Source: Chlorophyllum brunneum (Eukaryota; Basidiomycota; Agaricomycetes; Agaricales; Agaricaceae). Taken from it: a stretch of DNA of 64,000 bases. Below the pieces are notes generated by a model. The model searched no databases, was not told where the DNA came from, and was given only the letters and a program-made list of their open reading frames with translations. How positions within the stretch are numbered: the stretch's first letter is position 1; each line of letters opens with the position of its first letter. This document shows positions 11,649 through 22,682 of this stretch, one piece after another. The DNA lies in the NCBI GenBank assembly GCA_963576785.1, contig OY756145.1, positions 2,356,001 to 2,420,000 of the forward strand, given 5' to 3'. Position numbers and translations under genes: made by a program.

Positions 11649-13200
11649 ATGACTCTCCAACACAGATCCTCTTTCCACAAGGTTTTCAGGCGCCAGGGTA
11701 TCCTTGGTGTTCACAGTAGCCGCGGCGACAGTCAACTTTTTCCTTCATCTCCACGGCCTACTTCACCACCTCGTATGTCCCTATATATATCAATTTCATC
11801 TCCAATGTATCTGACCTCCTTGACAGCCCCGGACCATGGCAATGGTGGCAACGGTGGTGGTGGTGGCAATGGCAATGGCGGCGGTGGTGGTGGCAACGGA
11901 CCCGTCTTCACGGCGCCAAGCAGCAACCTTTCATTCCCCCCTCGTCCAACCACCCCGCCCCCTGAACAGCCACCCACATCTTCCAAAGCTCCGCCCCCCG
12001 TTACTACTACTACCTCCCAAACCCCTAGCTCCACCTCCACCTCCCCTACCTCCACCACCTCTTCTTCGTCCTCCTCCTCCAGCACCCTTAGTACTCCTTC
12101 TGTATGTCTGTTACTCGCTCCCGCCTCCCCCGAACACTAATCAATTCCCTTCTAGTCTACGAGTACTATCATTCTCACGGCTCCTGGTCATGTCGCCCCC
12201 AGTTCTTTCGCTACTCTCTCGCGTGATCCTCTCACTGGAGCCGGCTTCACCACTGCGACCCCATCTGCTACTGCCACTCCCAGCTCTTCCTCTGGTGTCT
12301 CAGTTGGTGCCATCGTCGGTGGTATCGCAGGTGCCCTTGTTGGGATCGCCGTCCTCGGCTTTTTAATTTCCTTCATCTTGGTATGTCATTTTTACCCCAT
12401 CATCATCACCTATATCATTTCAACTGACTCCATCCCGTCCATACATCAAAATTCCTGATACATCTTCTCGGATTCGACTTTTTTGGCTACATAAGCGCCG
12501 TGTCCGCAAGCGCAACCGCCGTGACACCATCACGGGCGACGAGTTCCGTCGCTCCCAATTCATGGTAGACAGCCCCAACATGGGCAACGATGCTCTTGAA
12601 CCTCCCATCATGACCCAACGTCACCACAGCATCACCCCTTCTGTTAACGGAGCAGGAATGGCCGGACATGGCGCCTTCCAAGGTGGCGCTAACATGTACG
12701 ATAACGGTGCTTCTGGCGCCGGCGCTGCCGGGTATGGTGCGACTGGTTACGGAGCTACTGCCTACGGTGCTGCTGCCGGCGCGACAATGCAAGAACGCCC
12801 AAGGTACACTTATGGTCAACATACAGAAGACGAAACCGACGATGTCGCACATGGTGTTTACAGCTCTCAGCCCCAACCTCAGGTTCCTTTCAACCCTGAA
12901 GCATATGGTTCTTATGCTACTTATGACCAACCCGGTGGTGCTGCTGGTGCTGGAAGATATCAAGAGGCTACTCGGGAATATCAAGGTCAAGGATATAGCC
13001 AAGGTGGATATCATGCTCAGGAGTTTGGTGATCCAAGTTATGGTGTCGCGGTTGCTGATCCTGGACCATCAACTTCGGGTAGTGCCGCGGCGGCGGGTGC
13101 ACATCCGACTGCCTCTCGTGATCCCACCAATTTGACCAGCAACAGGGGACAAAACACGCGCAGTGTTGTACAGGATGACGATGTCTACGGTGGCATTTAA
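11649..13200 (+). CDS. YGGI-tailed single-span membrane protein, copy 1
   Basis: Four exons, about 445 residues. A short basic N terminus (MTLQHRSSFHKVFRRQG) without a signal peptide is followed by a Gly/Asn run, a long Ser/Thr/Pro-rich region and a Gly-rich helix (SSGVSVGAIVGGIAGALVG, then IAVLGFLISFIL). The next exon begins with a very basic stop-transfer block (KRRVRKRNRR) and a short conserved block (FRRSQFMVDSPN). A low-complexity tail rich in GYGATGYGA-type repeats ends in DDDVYGGI. The same TM helix, basic block, FR-x-S block and terminal YGGI occur in two other genes in this window. The positive-inside rule places the tail in the cytosol and the Ser/Thr region outside, where it could be O-mannosylated. 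Function is unknown; a surface sensor or wall-linked protein is possible. Confidence 0.78.
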
Positions 13201-15036
13201 ACATTCTCCTCCCTCCAAGCTATGACATTTGCGTTCCCATCAGACTTGAAATTTTGTGATGATTGTACAATTTTTTCTATATTATCTTGGTTGATGACCT
13301 GGTCTATTATCTGTTTCTTGTGTTTTTCCTGCCAACCCCTTGTTCCTGAAATCGTACCTCTCGCTCTTACATTCTCCCTCCCTCTGTCCGCCCCTTTGCC
13401 TGCCACTATTTATTTATTACCACTTGTTTTGCGCTTGCGCTCGTGTTTATGGCTGGTACCGCTCTTATCTTCCTTGCGTTTCTCTTCGTACTTGTGTTGT
13501 CTTCATCTTGTTTCGCTTTTTTCGGGAGGGTTCAAGGCTGGTCACTTTTGTTCAAATTGTCCTCTTCTCCGCATGGATTACCACTCCGCTCACCACAACC
13601 CTCTCTTGCAACCATGTACCCTTGACCTCGGACCGACCACCTATCAATCTTACGCCTACTCCCCGACCGTCTGCGACAACACACAAAAGAGTTCACGAGA
13701 TCTTTTCGGAACTGCAAGAATGGGAGCGAAGCGACGACCCTGTCGTAACACCCGAGCGCATACGCACAACCCCCGTATCCATGTCGAATGAGTATACGAT
13801 ATTCATGTCTTGGTCTTTTGTCAACCACTCTCGCCATCACCGCTTATCAGCCATTCTTTATCCGTCTGACTGTTTTCCGTCCACTGATACAATATACCTC
13901 CACCTATACCCCCCCAGGACACGAGTAAAAGACACTAGATATCGTATTATTATTTCTTTTATGCTATATCATATCGCATACATTCTTGATCATAGCGTCC
14001 TTTTTTTTTTATATCCTTTTACTTTTACCACCCTCCCGCGCTTTTCAAAAAACCACAACACTGAATACCCCTTTTTTTTTTTTTGAGAAATGCGTATTAT
14101 TCTTTGATGTGTTTTTTTTTTAAAAACTTTTTTTTTGTGGGTAGGCTTTGGGAATATGATGATGATATTATTGCTGACCTGTGTGAGAAGTGTTCTATTG
14201 TGTGAATGTAGTGGCCTACGTCATTCCCACTCTCGCTAGAACTGAGGTAAGTGAGTAGCGTAATTATTTGTATTTGGTTACGATAGTGGTAAAAGACAGC
14301 TTGGAAGCGATCCCACGTAAGTATTCTGGGCATAACAGTGACCGAGAACTCGAATACGTTATGCTCCGGTTTGTTGTTGGCATGGCTGGACAGGAGATTG
14401 TGATTTGAATGGGATAAGTAACAATAGAATAGACACACGCAACGATAGGGGTATCTACAGCAACTTTCCGCAAAAAAAATGATGTATCAAAAAACGAAAC
14501 TTCCCAAAAAAAGAGACCAAAAAGTATCCATGTAAGGAGTGACGAGAAATGTAAAAAAAAAAAAAAGAATAGCTGATAATGAAAAAATATATTCGCATGT
14601 TATCCCAGATAGAATTCGTATGTAAAAAGCAGAAAGAAGAAGAAAAGCAAAAAATAACAATCGGGTAGTGGAACAAGTACAACAGACTTCCGACTTTGAC
14701 ACTGACATAGTCGATGATATGTAACAGCTCCAGCTTCTAGTGTGATAGAAGAAACATAAAAGAGACATAGGACTGTAAAAGTAAAAAAGACAAAAATAAA
14801 GATAACGATATGTAAAAAAAAACACAGACATATATAAAAGAACATATTGAACTTGAAATGGGTATTCAACAACAAGTGAATAAAACACCAATTTTTTTTC
14901 GGGATCCTGTCCCGGACGATAAAGCCGGGACACAGACCGCGGACCACATCTCGCTCAGCGAGTGCTGTACACACAGAGGAAGAGTTCGAGAGAGAGAGAA
15001 AGTAAAAGACAATCTTTTGCCCAGTTTTATGCCAGT
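13201..15036. other. Convergent intergenic region between YGGI copies 1 and 2
   Basis: About 1.8 kb between the tail-to-tail paralogues. The first part is strongly pyrimidine-rich with long T runs and the last part is A-rich, consistent with two long 3' untranslated regions. A 248-codon open frame at 13340-14086 begins at a non-ATG codon and is biased by composition, so I do not call it a gene. Confidence 0.55.
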
Positions 15037-17191
15037 TTATATTCCACCATAGGCGTCGTCGTCGTCATAAATAGTATGCCTCTTCCTATCCTTAGAACCA
15101 GTAGAATCCGCTGTTTGTGCAGTCGTAGCACGAGAAGAAACGGTTTGTCCAACTTTCTTCTGAGCTTCAGCAAACACGCTCTCCTGGCCTCGAGCTGGTG
15201 ACGCTACAGCAAAGCTGCTTGCCAACGGACTTGGAGTGGGAACAAACTTTCCATCCGACCTAGGCCCCACTGGTTGTAACCCCATACTATTAACTCCGCT
15301 CGCACCACTGAAGCCGGTCATCTCACTTATTCCACTAATGTATCCCGTACCAATCATGGGACTCCCAGGAATATACGATGACACCGAAGAACGCTGCTGA
15401 ACCTTGATTTCTGGTAAAGTGGGCGGAAGGGATTCAACGCGGTACCGAGAAGAATACGATAATGCCGGGGATGGTGGGACTGGGAACTCGAGTTCTTGGG
15501 AAAGAGAATCCGATGAAAGTCCGGGGATATGGAGAGTTTGGACGTTAAGTGTGGAAGGTGGAGGTGAAGATGGCGTCCCGGGTGGGATGATGGCGGCTGG
15601 TGGAGTGGCAACAGCCGCAGGAGGCGGAATTGAGATTGGCTCTGGGTCGGGAGTGGGCTCGACCTCGGGGCTCGCGGGAGCTGATTGAACAGAACCTGGA
15701 TGGACAGAAACTGGGTTGGCTGGATCTGGATCGCTAAAAGGAGACACTGAAGGACCCGGGGGGACAGAGACCTCCTGAGGAGCTCGGGGAGGCGGGACGG
15801 GGGGTAAATCCTTCTGTTGAGTGGCATAGAGTTGTGCTGCTGAAGAGGGAGCTGGTACTGCTACGGTTTGTGCGTTCAGTCGACGTGAAATTTCTGCATA
15901 TTGAACAGCCTGAAAGGGAGAGATACTGGAACGGTCCAAGTCGACATAATCATCAGCAGGTATCTGTCCGCCCTGCGTCGAAGTTTTCCGCCCGGGAGAA
16001 GAATGGGGGGCAGCGGCAACCTGACGCGCCATTGCCGAAGATTGGACCGTAATGTGCGTTTCTGTTGAGTTGTTTGACGTTTGTCTTGTTAGAACGGGAG
16101 CAATAGTTGGTGGCTCGTATGGAGATGGCAAAGAAGAAGTGGGCGTGATAGGATTATGAGTATGTTGCGCCACAGGTGCCGGAAGGAGCGGCTGAGCCGT
16201 AGTAGCAGTTGGGGGAGGTGAATTGAAGCCGAAAACCTGGCCGGGTGGGTAGGAGGCGTACTGCTCTTGGTATTGACCAAAAGTACCATGTCCAGCTGAA
16301 CCCTGTCCGGAAGAAGATTCAGGATATCCCCAAGACGGCGCAGAAGCTGGGTGGTGTTGACGTTGCTCCATCATAGACGGTGGCGGCGGTGGGTTATATC
16401 CGCGAGCAACGGTATCTTCATGTGTGGGTGGGTCCTGTAGCATAACCGCGGAACGACGGAAATCGCGGGCATCGAACCCCGCAGCTTCATCCGTCTTTCG
16501 TTTGCGCACTCGCCGCTGTCTAGTTTTAGCAGATATCCACAAGTACGAAAAGTATTGTACTTACAACGAAATATGCAACCGCGAACCCGATGGCAGCGAT
16601 AGCTACAATACCCGCACCAATACCACCAACGATTGCACCCGTACTCACACCAGAACTCGAGGAAGCTGGTGGTGTACTGGAAGGGCTAGGGGTGGCAGAG
16701 CTGCGGCTCGCTGTTGTGTGCGATGTTATTGTAGTAGGCACTACACTGGAGCTCGTGCTACTCGAACTCGTGGCCAGAGTCTGTGGGTCACTTGGTCAGC
16801 TTCCGGTCTTATAGAGATAGAAAAAACATGCCGTTGAGGTCGTGGGCGTGCTGGAGATTGTCGATGTGCTGGAGATTGTCGGGGGCGGGGTTGGAGTTGA
16901 AGTCGTCGGTGTTAGAGGAACTACCAGAGGCTCAGGAGTGGATGTAGTGTCAGGGGCATTCGGAGGTCCGTGTCCACGATTAGGCGGAACTGGAATATTC
17001 ACGCGTTAGCAAACATGAGGGCATAGGCGGAAGGCCAACACACAAAAAGGCGGGAAACCTGTGTGGTCTCCCATGCCAGGAAAAACGGCTGTAGGACTGA
17101 ATCTCTCTTCAAGGACGTGGACCTTTGTGGGAATGCGACGAAGCAAAGCCTTGGCTGCTCGTCGGTGCTGATGGGAGCCATGAGTGGACAT
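15037..17191 (-). CDS. YGGI-tailed single-span membrane protein, copy 2
   Basis: Four exons from ATG at 17191 (MSTHGSHQHRRAAKALLRR, basic and without a signal peptide) to TAA at 15037; about 670 residues. FSPTAVFPGMGDHTG precedes the first intron, and a Thr/Pro/Ser-rich region leads to the helix (SSGVSTGAIVGGIGAGIVA, then IAAIGFAVAYFV). A basic block (RQRRVRKRK) and FDARDFRRSAVMLQDPP follow, then PPPPPSMMEQ. A long, disordered Pro/Ser/Gln-rich cytosolic tail ends in DDDDAYGGI. It is the longest of the three copies and lies tail to tail with copy 1. The secreted Ala/Pro-repeat gene begins about 200 bases upstream on the same strand. Ligand, partner and function are unknown. Confidence 0.8.
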
Positions 17192-17392
17192 GAGTAGGAA
17201 AGGAGAGTGATGAGCAAATGAATGTGGGGATCCAAAGGTGAGCAGAGTTGTGCCCTCTGAGGTCGAGGTGGACGAAGACAATGGACCGAGAAAAAGGGAC
17301 CGTCGACTGACAACCGTTCGTTGCCATCACATCACAAGTCATGACGGTGGGAATTAGCCGCCAAATCAATTCATCTACTCGAACACATCATA

Positions 17393-19216
17393 TCAAAGTC
17401 TACCCTGAATGCCCCCCTTCCCACCACCTTGCACATACATCTGACCAAGCGTCGTTTCCACCACCCCTTGACGTGCAGGTATGCTCGAGGACGCAGCGAA
17501 ATCGGTGGAAGTTACCCCAGTGCTCCCAGAAGTTGCCGACGAGGGTCCTACCATCGTTGATGAAGACGGTGTCGCCGAGTCGCTAGGCGCTGGCTGATTT
17601 GGAGCAACTTCAACCTTGAGCCCACCCTGTCCAGTTGACGAGGCATCTTGCGCCGTTGTTGCCGGAGTCGGGGCCGCCGAAGATCCTGGATTGGAGCTCA
17701 CAGCGGGGACTTGGATGGACGTTGGACCCCCCGTTGCTGATGATGTCAGTGTAGTAGAACCAATGACGATCGTAGACGCCTCTCGCAACGTAGCGGAAGT
17801 GGCATCAGCCGAGCTTGATACAGCTCCCGCAGTCACCGTGACAGTAACTGTTTGGGTTTCCATCCCCGTTCGGGCCTCACCACCGAGCGGATATGACTTC
17901 CATATCATTCTAACGTTCTGATCTCTACTGTCCTGCGCCTGTTCCCTGAAAGTCTGCGACGTGTCCTGCGACGTTTGATTTGAGGGGGTTCCAGCCACAG
18001 TGGTATTCCCAGTGCTCTGCCCCCACATCGGTTGTATCCTCCCAGTCGCAGGGTCGAAGAGGAAAATCTGGCTCAAGCCCTCATCAACATTATCATCTTG
18101 GCAAGCTTCCATAGTCATCGGCCGTGGCCCGGTAGGATTCCGATCGTATGAACAACACGACCATTCAGAGCGGTTGGGCAGCTTGGTCCGAAGAGTGACG
18201 GGGACCGCGGCGGAAATTGCAGCAGGGATTGCAGCGGAAACTGCGGCGGGGATTGCGGCGGGGATTACGGTGGGGACTGCAGCGGGGATTGTAGCGGGTA
18301 TTTCAACGGGGATCGCAGAGGGGATTGCCGCCGGGACTACAGCGGGAACCTGGCCGCCCTTGACAGGCAAAGTCATGCCGGCGCCAACCAGGTAGAACAT
18401 CGTGCGGTTCATATGGGAAACCCCAACGTCGTAACCATCGTTCCTGTCCTCAGCCCAGAAGTATCCGTAAGCTTTATCCTGACCGCTTGTTTCATCCGCC
18501 CCCTAATTCACGACATGAACGACCATTTTTTTGGGTGATAATTGAAATATTAGCTCACCACGACCTCGACCGTTCCAAGGACACCATCTTGCCTCAGGCC
18601 AGGGTCTGTTGTGTCATCTCTACGCTGCAGCAGTGGCCGCGAGTGTCTGGGCGAACGAAGCTGAAGCTCCCCTCGACGAGTCCGCACATGGTCCCTGTCA
18701 CCGTTTACGATGACTTCTTCGTGGTCGTGGTGATCGTCGTGGTGGTCGTGGTCATGACAGGCTATATGGAGATGGTTCCGGTCGCCGTTTACCACTACCC
18801 TCCTTGGACAATCATCGTCGTGGTGTCGCTTGTACGATTTGACGGGAAACTGGACAATGTGAATCAATTGATCGGCAGGCAATCGCTCAAGGCTTCTCTA
18901 AACATTTGTGAGAAAATCCCGTCCGTATATGCGGTCATATTCCGCCTACCTCTCGTTCCTTCCCTTTTCCTTTATGCAACCGACCATGCTCCACGGCGGG
19001 TGCCCGCGCGGAGCTGTCGATATTGGCCTTGCTTAGTTTATGAGGAAGTGGGATAACCGGTTGTTTGGTACTATGCTTTTCTCGTTCAGGGGCTGCCGAC
19101 TTGTTCGAATGGCGGGCCTCGACTGCAGCCGCGCTCGCGGTCAATGGAGTGTATGAAACAGTTGCGACAGCACAGAAAGTGGCGAGAAGAGCAAAACGAG
19201 AACCAAGAGCGACCAT
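17393..19216 (-). CDS. Secreted protein with His/Asp cluster and Ala-Ile/Val-Pro repeats
   Basis: Three exons from ATG at 19216 to TGA at 17393. The N terminus (MVALGSRFALLATFCAVATV) is a typical signal peptide. The second exon encodes an H/D-rich cluster (HDHDHHDDHHDHEE) flanked by two similar VNGDRxH segments, a possible metal-binding site. The third exon starts GADETSGQDKAYGYFWAED and includes VSHMNRTMFYLVGAGMTLP. It then has about a dozen tetrapeptides of the type [IV]-P-A-A, then a Cys-containing segment (SEWSCCSYDRNPTG), SQIFLFDPATGRIQPMW, and a Ser/Thr-rich end. No transmembrane segment is seen after the signal peptide. The FDPATGxIxPMW segment looks conserved in character, but I do not recognise the family. 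It is probably extracellular or wall-associated and heavily O-glycosylated. Confidence 0.68.
18200..18352 (-). repeat. 12-bp coding minisatellite (Ala-Ile/Val-Pro-Ala repeats)
   Basis: About a dozen imperfect 12-base units resembling GGGATTGCAGCG on the plus strand, each coding for one tetrapeptide of the IPAA/VPTA type in the secreted protein. Unit length keeps the frame, so copy number can change without breaking the gene. Confidence 0.8.
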
Positions 19217-20426
19217 GATTTGTGGTTTTTATATAAAAGACTGTAGAGTGTGCGAATCCAGCCGCTGATAGAGAATGTGCGATAGTGTGTGTGGAAAGTA
19301 AAGTCACCAGGACCTGATAGATAGGAAGACAAGGAAGATGGGGCGGAGTTTCAGATGATCTCTGCTTAAATACTCTCCTCGTGTTTGGGTGGCTTTGGTC
19401 TCAGCCTTGAGACCGCCAGCCACACCGACAATCCTTGTCTACATTAGGAAATACAATATCCATTTTGAGTGCATGGGTATCAACTTCCCAACAAATTGAC
19501 AACATTCCCCTGCTCATTACTCGGGATCACAACACGCCTTACTACATTTATAACACGAGTTAAGTAGCGCTATAGCTAATCATGTCCCTCAAACTTGATT
19601 GTATCCGTGGGCCGTTTTACCACCACCTAGAAATTGAAAACCGTGTGATATGTTGACATCATCGAATGTCAATTGCGCCCGGGACCGATTCGAATTGTCA
19701 CGGTTGTCAACGTTTGTGTGGCTTGTTCCCGTGATCCTCCGTCCACCTTCAGGTATCTCAGGGCATGCTGAATTGAGCTTTGGCAAGGCAGCAGAATTGA
19801 GAACACCAACATGATGGTAGCTCCAGTAGATGAGCGTTTAATAACGTCAGCGCGGAGACCTCCAATAAACCCCCCAATTTGCTGGTTGGCTGATCTGAGC
19901 CAAATACAACCTTCTCCCGAGTCCGACAATCGCTTTTAGGTAACCCGTTACTGACTTGCTCCCAAAACAATATCATGCCCTAACAACTAGTTTGAATATT
20001 CCTCCAAGAAGGAAAAAAACACACACAAAAATCTGTTCAAGATAAGGTTTGGAAAACGTGGGGTTCGTGCTGAAGGCTACCCCTCGTCCGCCCCTGTACC
20101 ATCTCGCCCATCATTGGCTACCTTGGTTCACATGTCTAGATTTATTCAAGCTCGACGCAAACGGTTTTCCCATCCCTGAGCTTCTGTTGACCTGATGTCA
20201 GCAAACTCTTCTTGAACGAGCAGCACCCGAGTTGACATACAGATCACATCCCCACACCAGCATACGGCAACTTGGACCATAAAGGTATATGTTATCTTCT
20301 TTTTCACCGTGACCACATCTTCCTCTACCCAATCATCACTCACTCAATTTTCTTTGAGTAGCTGCTCTTCGGAGCTTCCATTTGTCCTCTAGAAGCACGA
20401 GCCTGGTAGCTCTCCACTCACTGCCC
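19217..20426. other. Divergent intergenic region
   Basis: About 1.2 kb between the starts of the secreted-protein gene and the DUF6533-type gene. No supported coding sequence or repeat was seen. Confidence 0.5.
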
Positions 20427-21914
20427 ATGTCGTCGTCGGAGTCCACGATGATGTTTGGCCTGCAAGAGTTACATGACAATTTGCAAATCATTAATGACGC
20501 GCGCCACGCAATAGCTGCAATGTTTGTATTACAGTTGTACGAGTGGCTCCTTTTGTGAGTTTCAACTCCGAGTTCTCCTTGAACTTGAAGAGATCGTCTA
20601 ACAGTCTCTCAAAGATTCGACCAAGAGATCCGGCTAGTATGTGCACAACCCGATTTAACCCTCACAACCTCCGCACAGACAATCCCTTGATAGATTCACA
20701 AGTCACGCGTGTCAATGATCAACATTTCCTACTTCTTGTGTCGATATTATCCTATCGCACTCTGGGTTTTGCTTATGTGGGGCATTGTCGGGGATCACCT
20801 ACCAGAGCTGTGTTTACGAGTGGTAAAACCGATCAATGGGTTACTGGCCCCTTGTGTGAGTCTCTGATTGTCGTTTAACTACTTCAGCTAACAACGTCCC
20901 ACAAGCAACTTACTTCATCAGGTGCCAATTCACCCCTCATGAGTCTGGGCCCTAATCTCACGCTCGAATCTAGCTGTCATGATGATGCGCGCATATGCTT
21001 TTACATCCCGCAAACGCCAAGTTCTGATCCTTCTAGGGGTATGTTATGCTGGACTTGTCTGTATCAACATTTGGGTGTTTTGCGTCCGTATAAATGTACC
21101 GGTGGAGTTGTACATCGTTCTGCAGAAAACTGGATGCTTTCCAGACTATGGGGAGGGGACGATGGCCAAGCGGATAGGAGTGAGTGTTGTGAACAGTTGT
21201 TCGCTACCTTAACTGACGGGTCTCACAGTATGCAATTGTCTGTCGATCTCATTGGTCTCCCGTGTTGTTGTGTTGACATATGAATAGCTCGGTTCAACGC
21301 TGATGGACCTTGTCTCATTGATTGTCGTCTTCGTGGTAGGCAATGGTCAGGTTGCGAGGTATTCATTGTTCTGATCTCGAGACGCCGGTAGCACTGCTAC
21401 AAAACTCATGTACGCGATGTTTCACTCGGCCGTTATTTTGAGAACCAGGGTACGTACCCTTTGATTGGTTCTTGGCATGTGAGTCTGACTACCTCCCAAG
21501 GTTTAATAGCATTCGCTCTTGTATGTATGATCAACGTCATGAGTGTGATCCTATATTTCCGGTGAGTTGGGTTGTGAACGCAACCGTTGACGAGGCGATT
21601 CTAACCCAGACTACCAAGTTTCGGAAGTGGGATAGGTCTTCCCTTGACTCTTGTGCTCCCGAACCTTGTGGTGAGTTCCTACGTGTCGCTCATCTTGTGT
21701 GGTGTCCTAACCCTAACGTTTCCAGGCATGTCGAGTGTGGGTACAATTTTGCCACCCTGATCTTCCGTTACTAAAGTGACAAACCATTGACAGAATTCTC
21801 CAGCTACGACAACGCTGCCAACCCCTCACTGAGACGGAGCTCGCAGCACGGACATCAAGAATTGTACGCGAGGCCTTTAATCGTCGTAACACGGATGCCT
21901 GGACACTAAGCTAG
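20427..21914 (+). CDS. DUF6533-type multi-span membrane protein
   Basis: Multi-exon gene from ATG at 20427 (MSSSESTMMFGLQELHDNLQ). After removing a 62-base intron, the first helix reads FVLQLYEWLLLFDQEIRL, which matches the conserved YxWLLTFDxE core at the start of DUF6533 proteins. Later exons supply NISYFLCRYYPIALWVLLMW, MMMRAYAFTSRKRQVLILLG with YAGLVCINIWVF, LGSTLMDLVSLIVVFV and AFALVCMINVMSVILYF, each a likely helix. The C-terminal exon ends ELAARTSRIVREAFNRRNTD. DUF6533 proteins are a large Agaricomycete family of predicted seven-helix, receptor-like proteins without known ligands. Some exon joins are uncertain, and I cannot exclude a damaged allele. Confidence 0.7.
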
Positions 21915-22682
21915 CACCATATCGTCATGCCCTCCCGGATTCTTCGCATTCGCACGTTAATTATTTATGCTTCATGGGAATACCTGATTGTATACTGTCA
22001 GTATGAACTAAGTTATTATTATCTGCGCTTCACGATCACGTTCATAAGCACATTGTCCAGCTATAATACACAGTCTATAGATTCTGTTGGGCTTGAAGAT
22101 TGCCGACCTTCGTGTATTTACTAGATGCTTCCCGTAGTATTGGTTTTTTGGTGTCGTGTTGTCCAGTGGTGCATTTACTGTCAGTAATGGATCTCGCCTC
22201 CACTAGTGAGATCTATTTTGGAATATCTCAAGGTAAGATCGAACTGTTTTCACCCCCGATCAATTTGTAGCTTGATAAAATCCGAAAGAACCCATCATTA
22301 CCACCAATCACATTACTCCTCATTTGTCGGGTTGCGTTGTGTCGTTAATAATATTGTTATCAACCTTGAGCTTGGGCTTCAAACTAATCTGTGCTGAGAA
22401 AAACAACTACACTACTGCACCGCGATTTAAACACAGGTGGGTATAAGAGATGTGTGAAGGAAATGTATAAGGAGTGGTAACTGGCAAAACCGTATGCACA
22501 GCATGACCTACGGACGGTATGCAGGGGTCTGAGCGACGGAGTACACGTCGACTGAACGCGCGGCGGAAGATGAAGTAGTGATATGAAGCAAAGAGAATCA
22601 AGGGGGCAATAATGAACAAGATGAAATACAACCCATCCATTAAGGATAGGTATATAGATATCGTTACCTCTACTCACCATCT
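21915..22682. other. Convergent intergenic region
   Basis: The 3' regions of the DUF6533-type gene and YGGI copy 3 face each other. No coding sequence is supported. Confidence 0.5.

Noticed and set aside
13340..14086. Long plus-strand open frame (248 codons) in the convergent spacer
   Set aside because: It begins at a non-ATG codon, follows strong pyrimidine bias and has no family features; more likely a 3' untranslated region.
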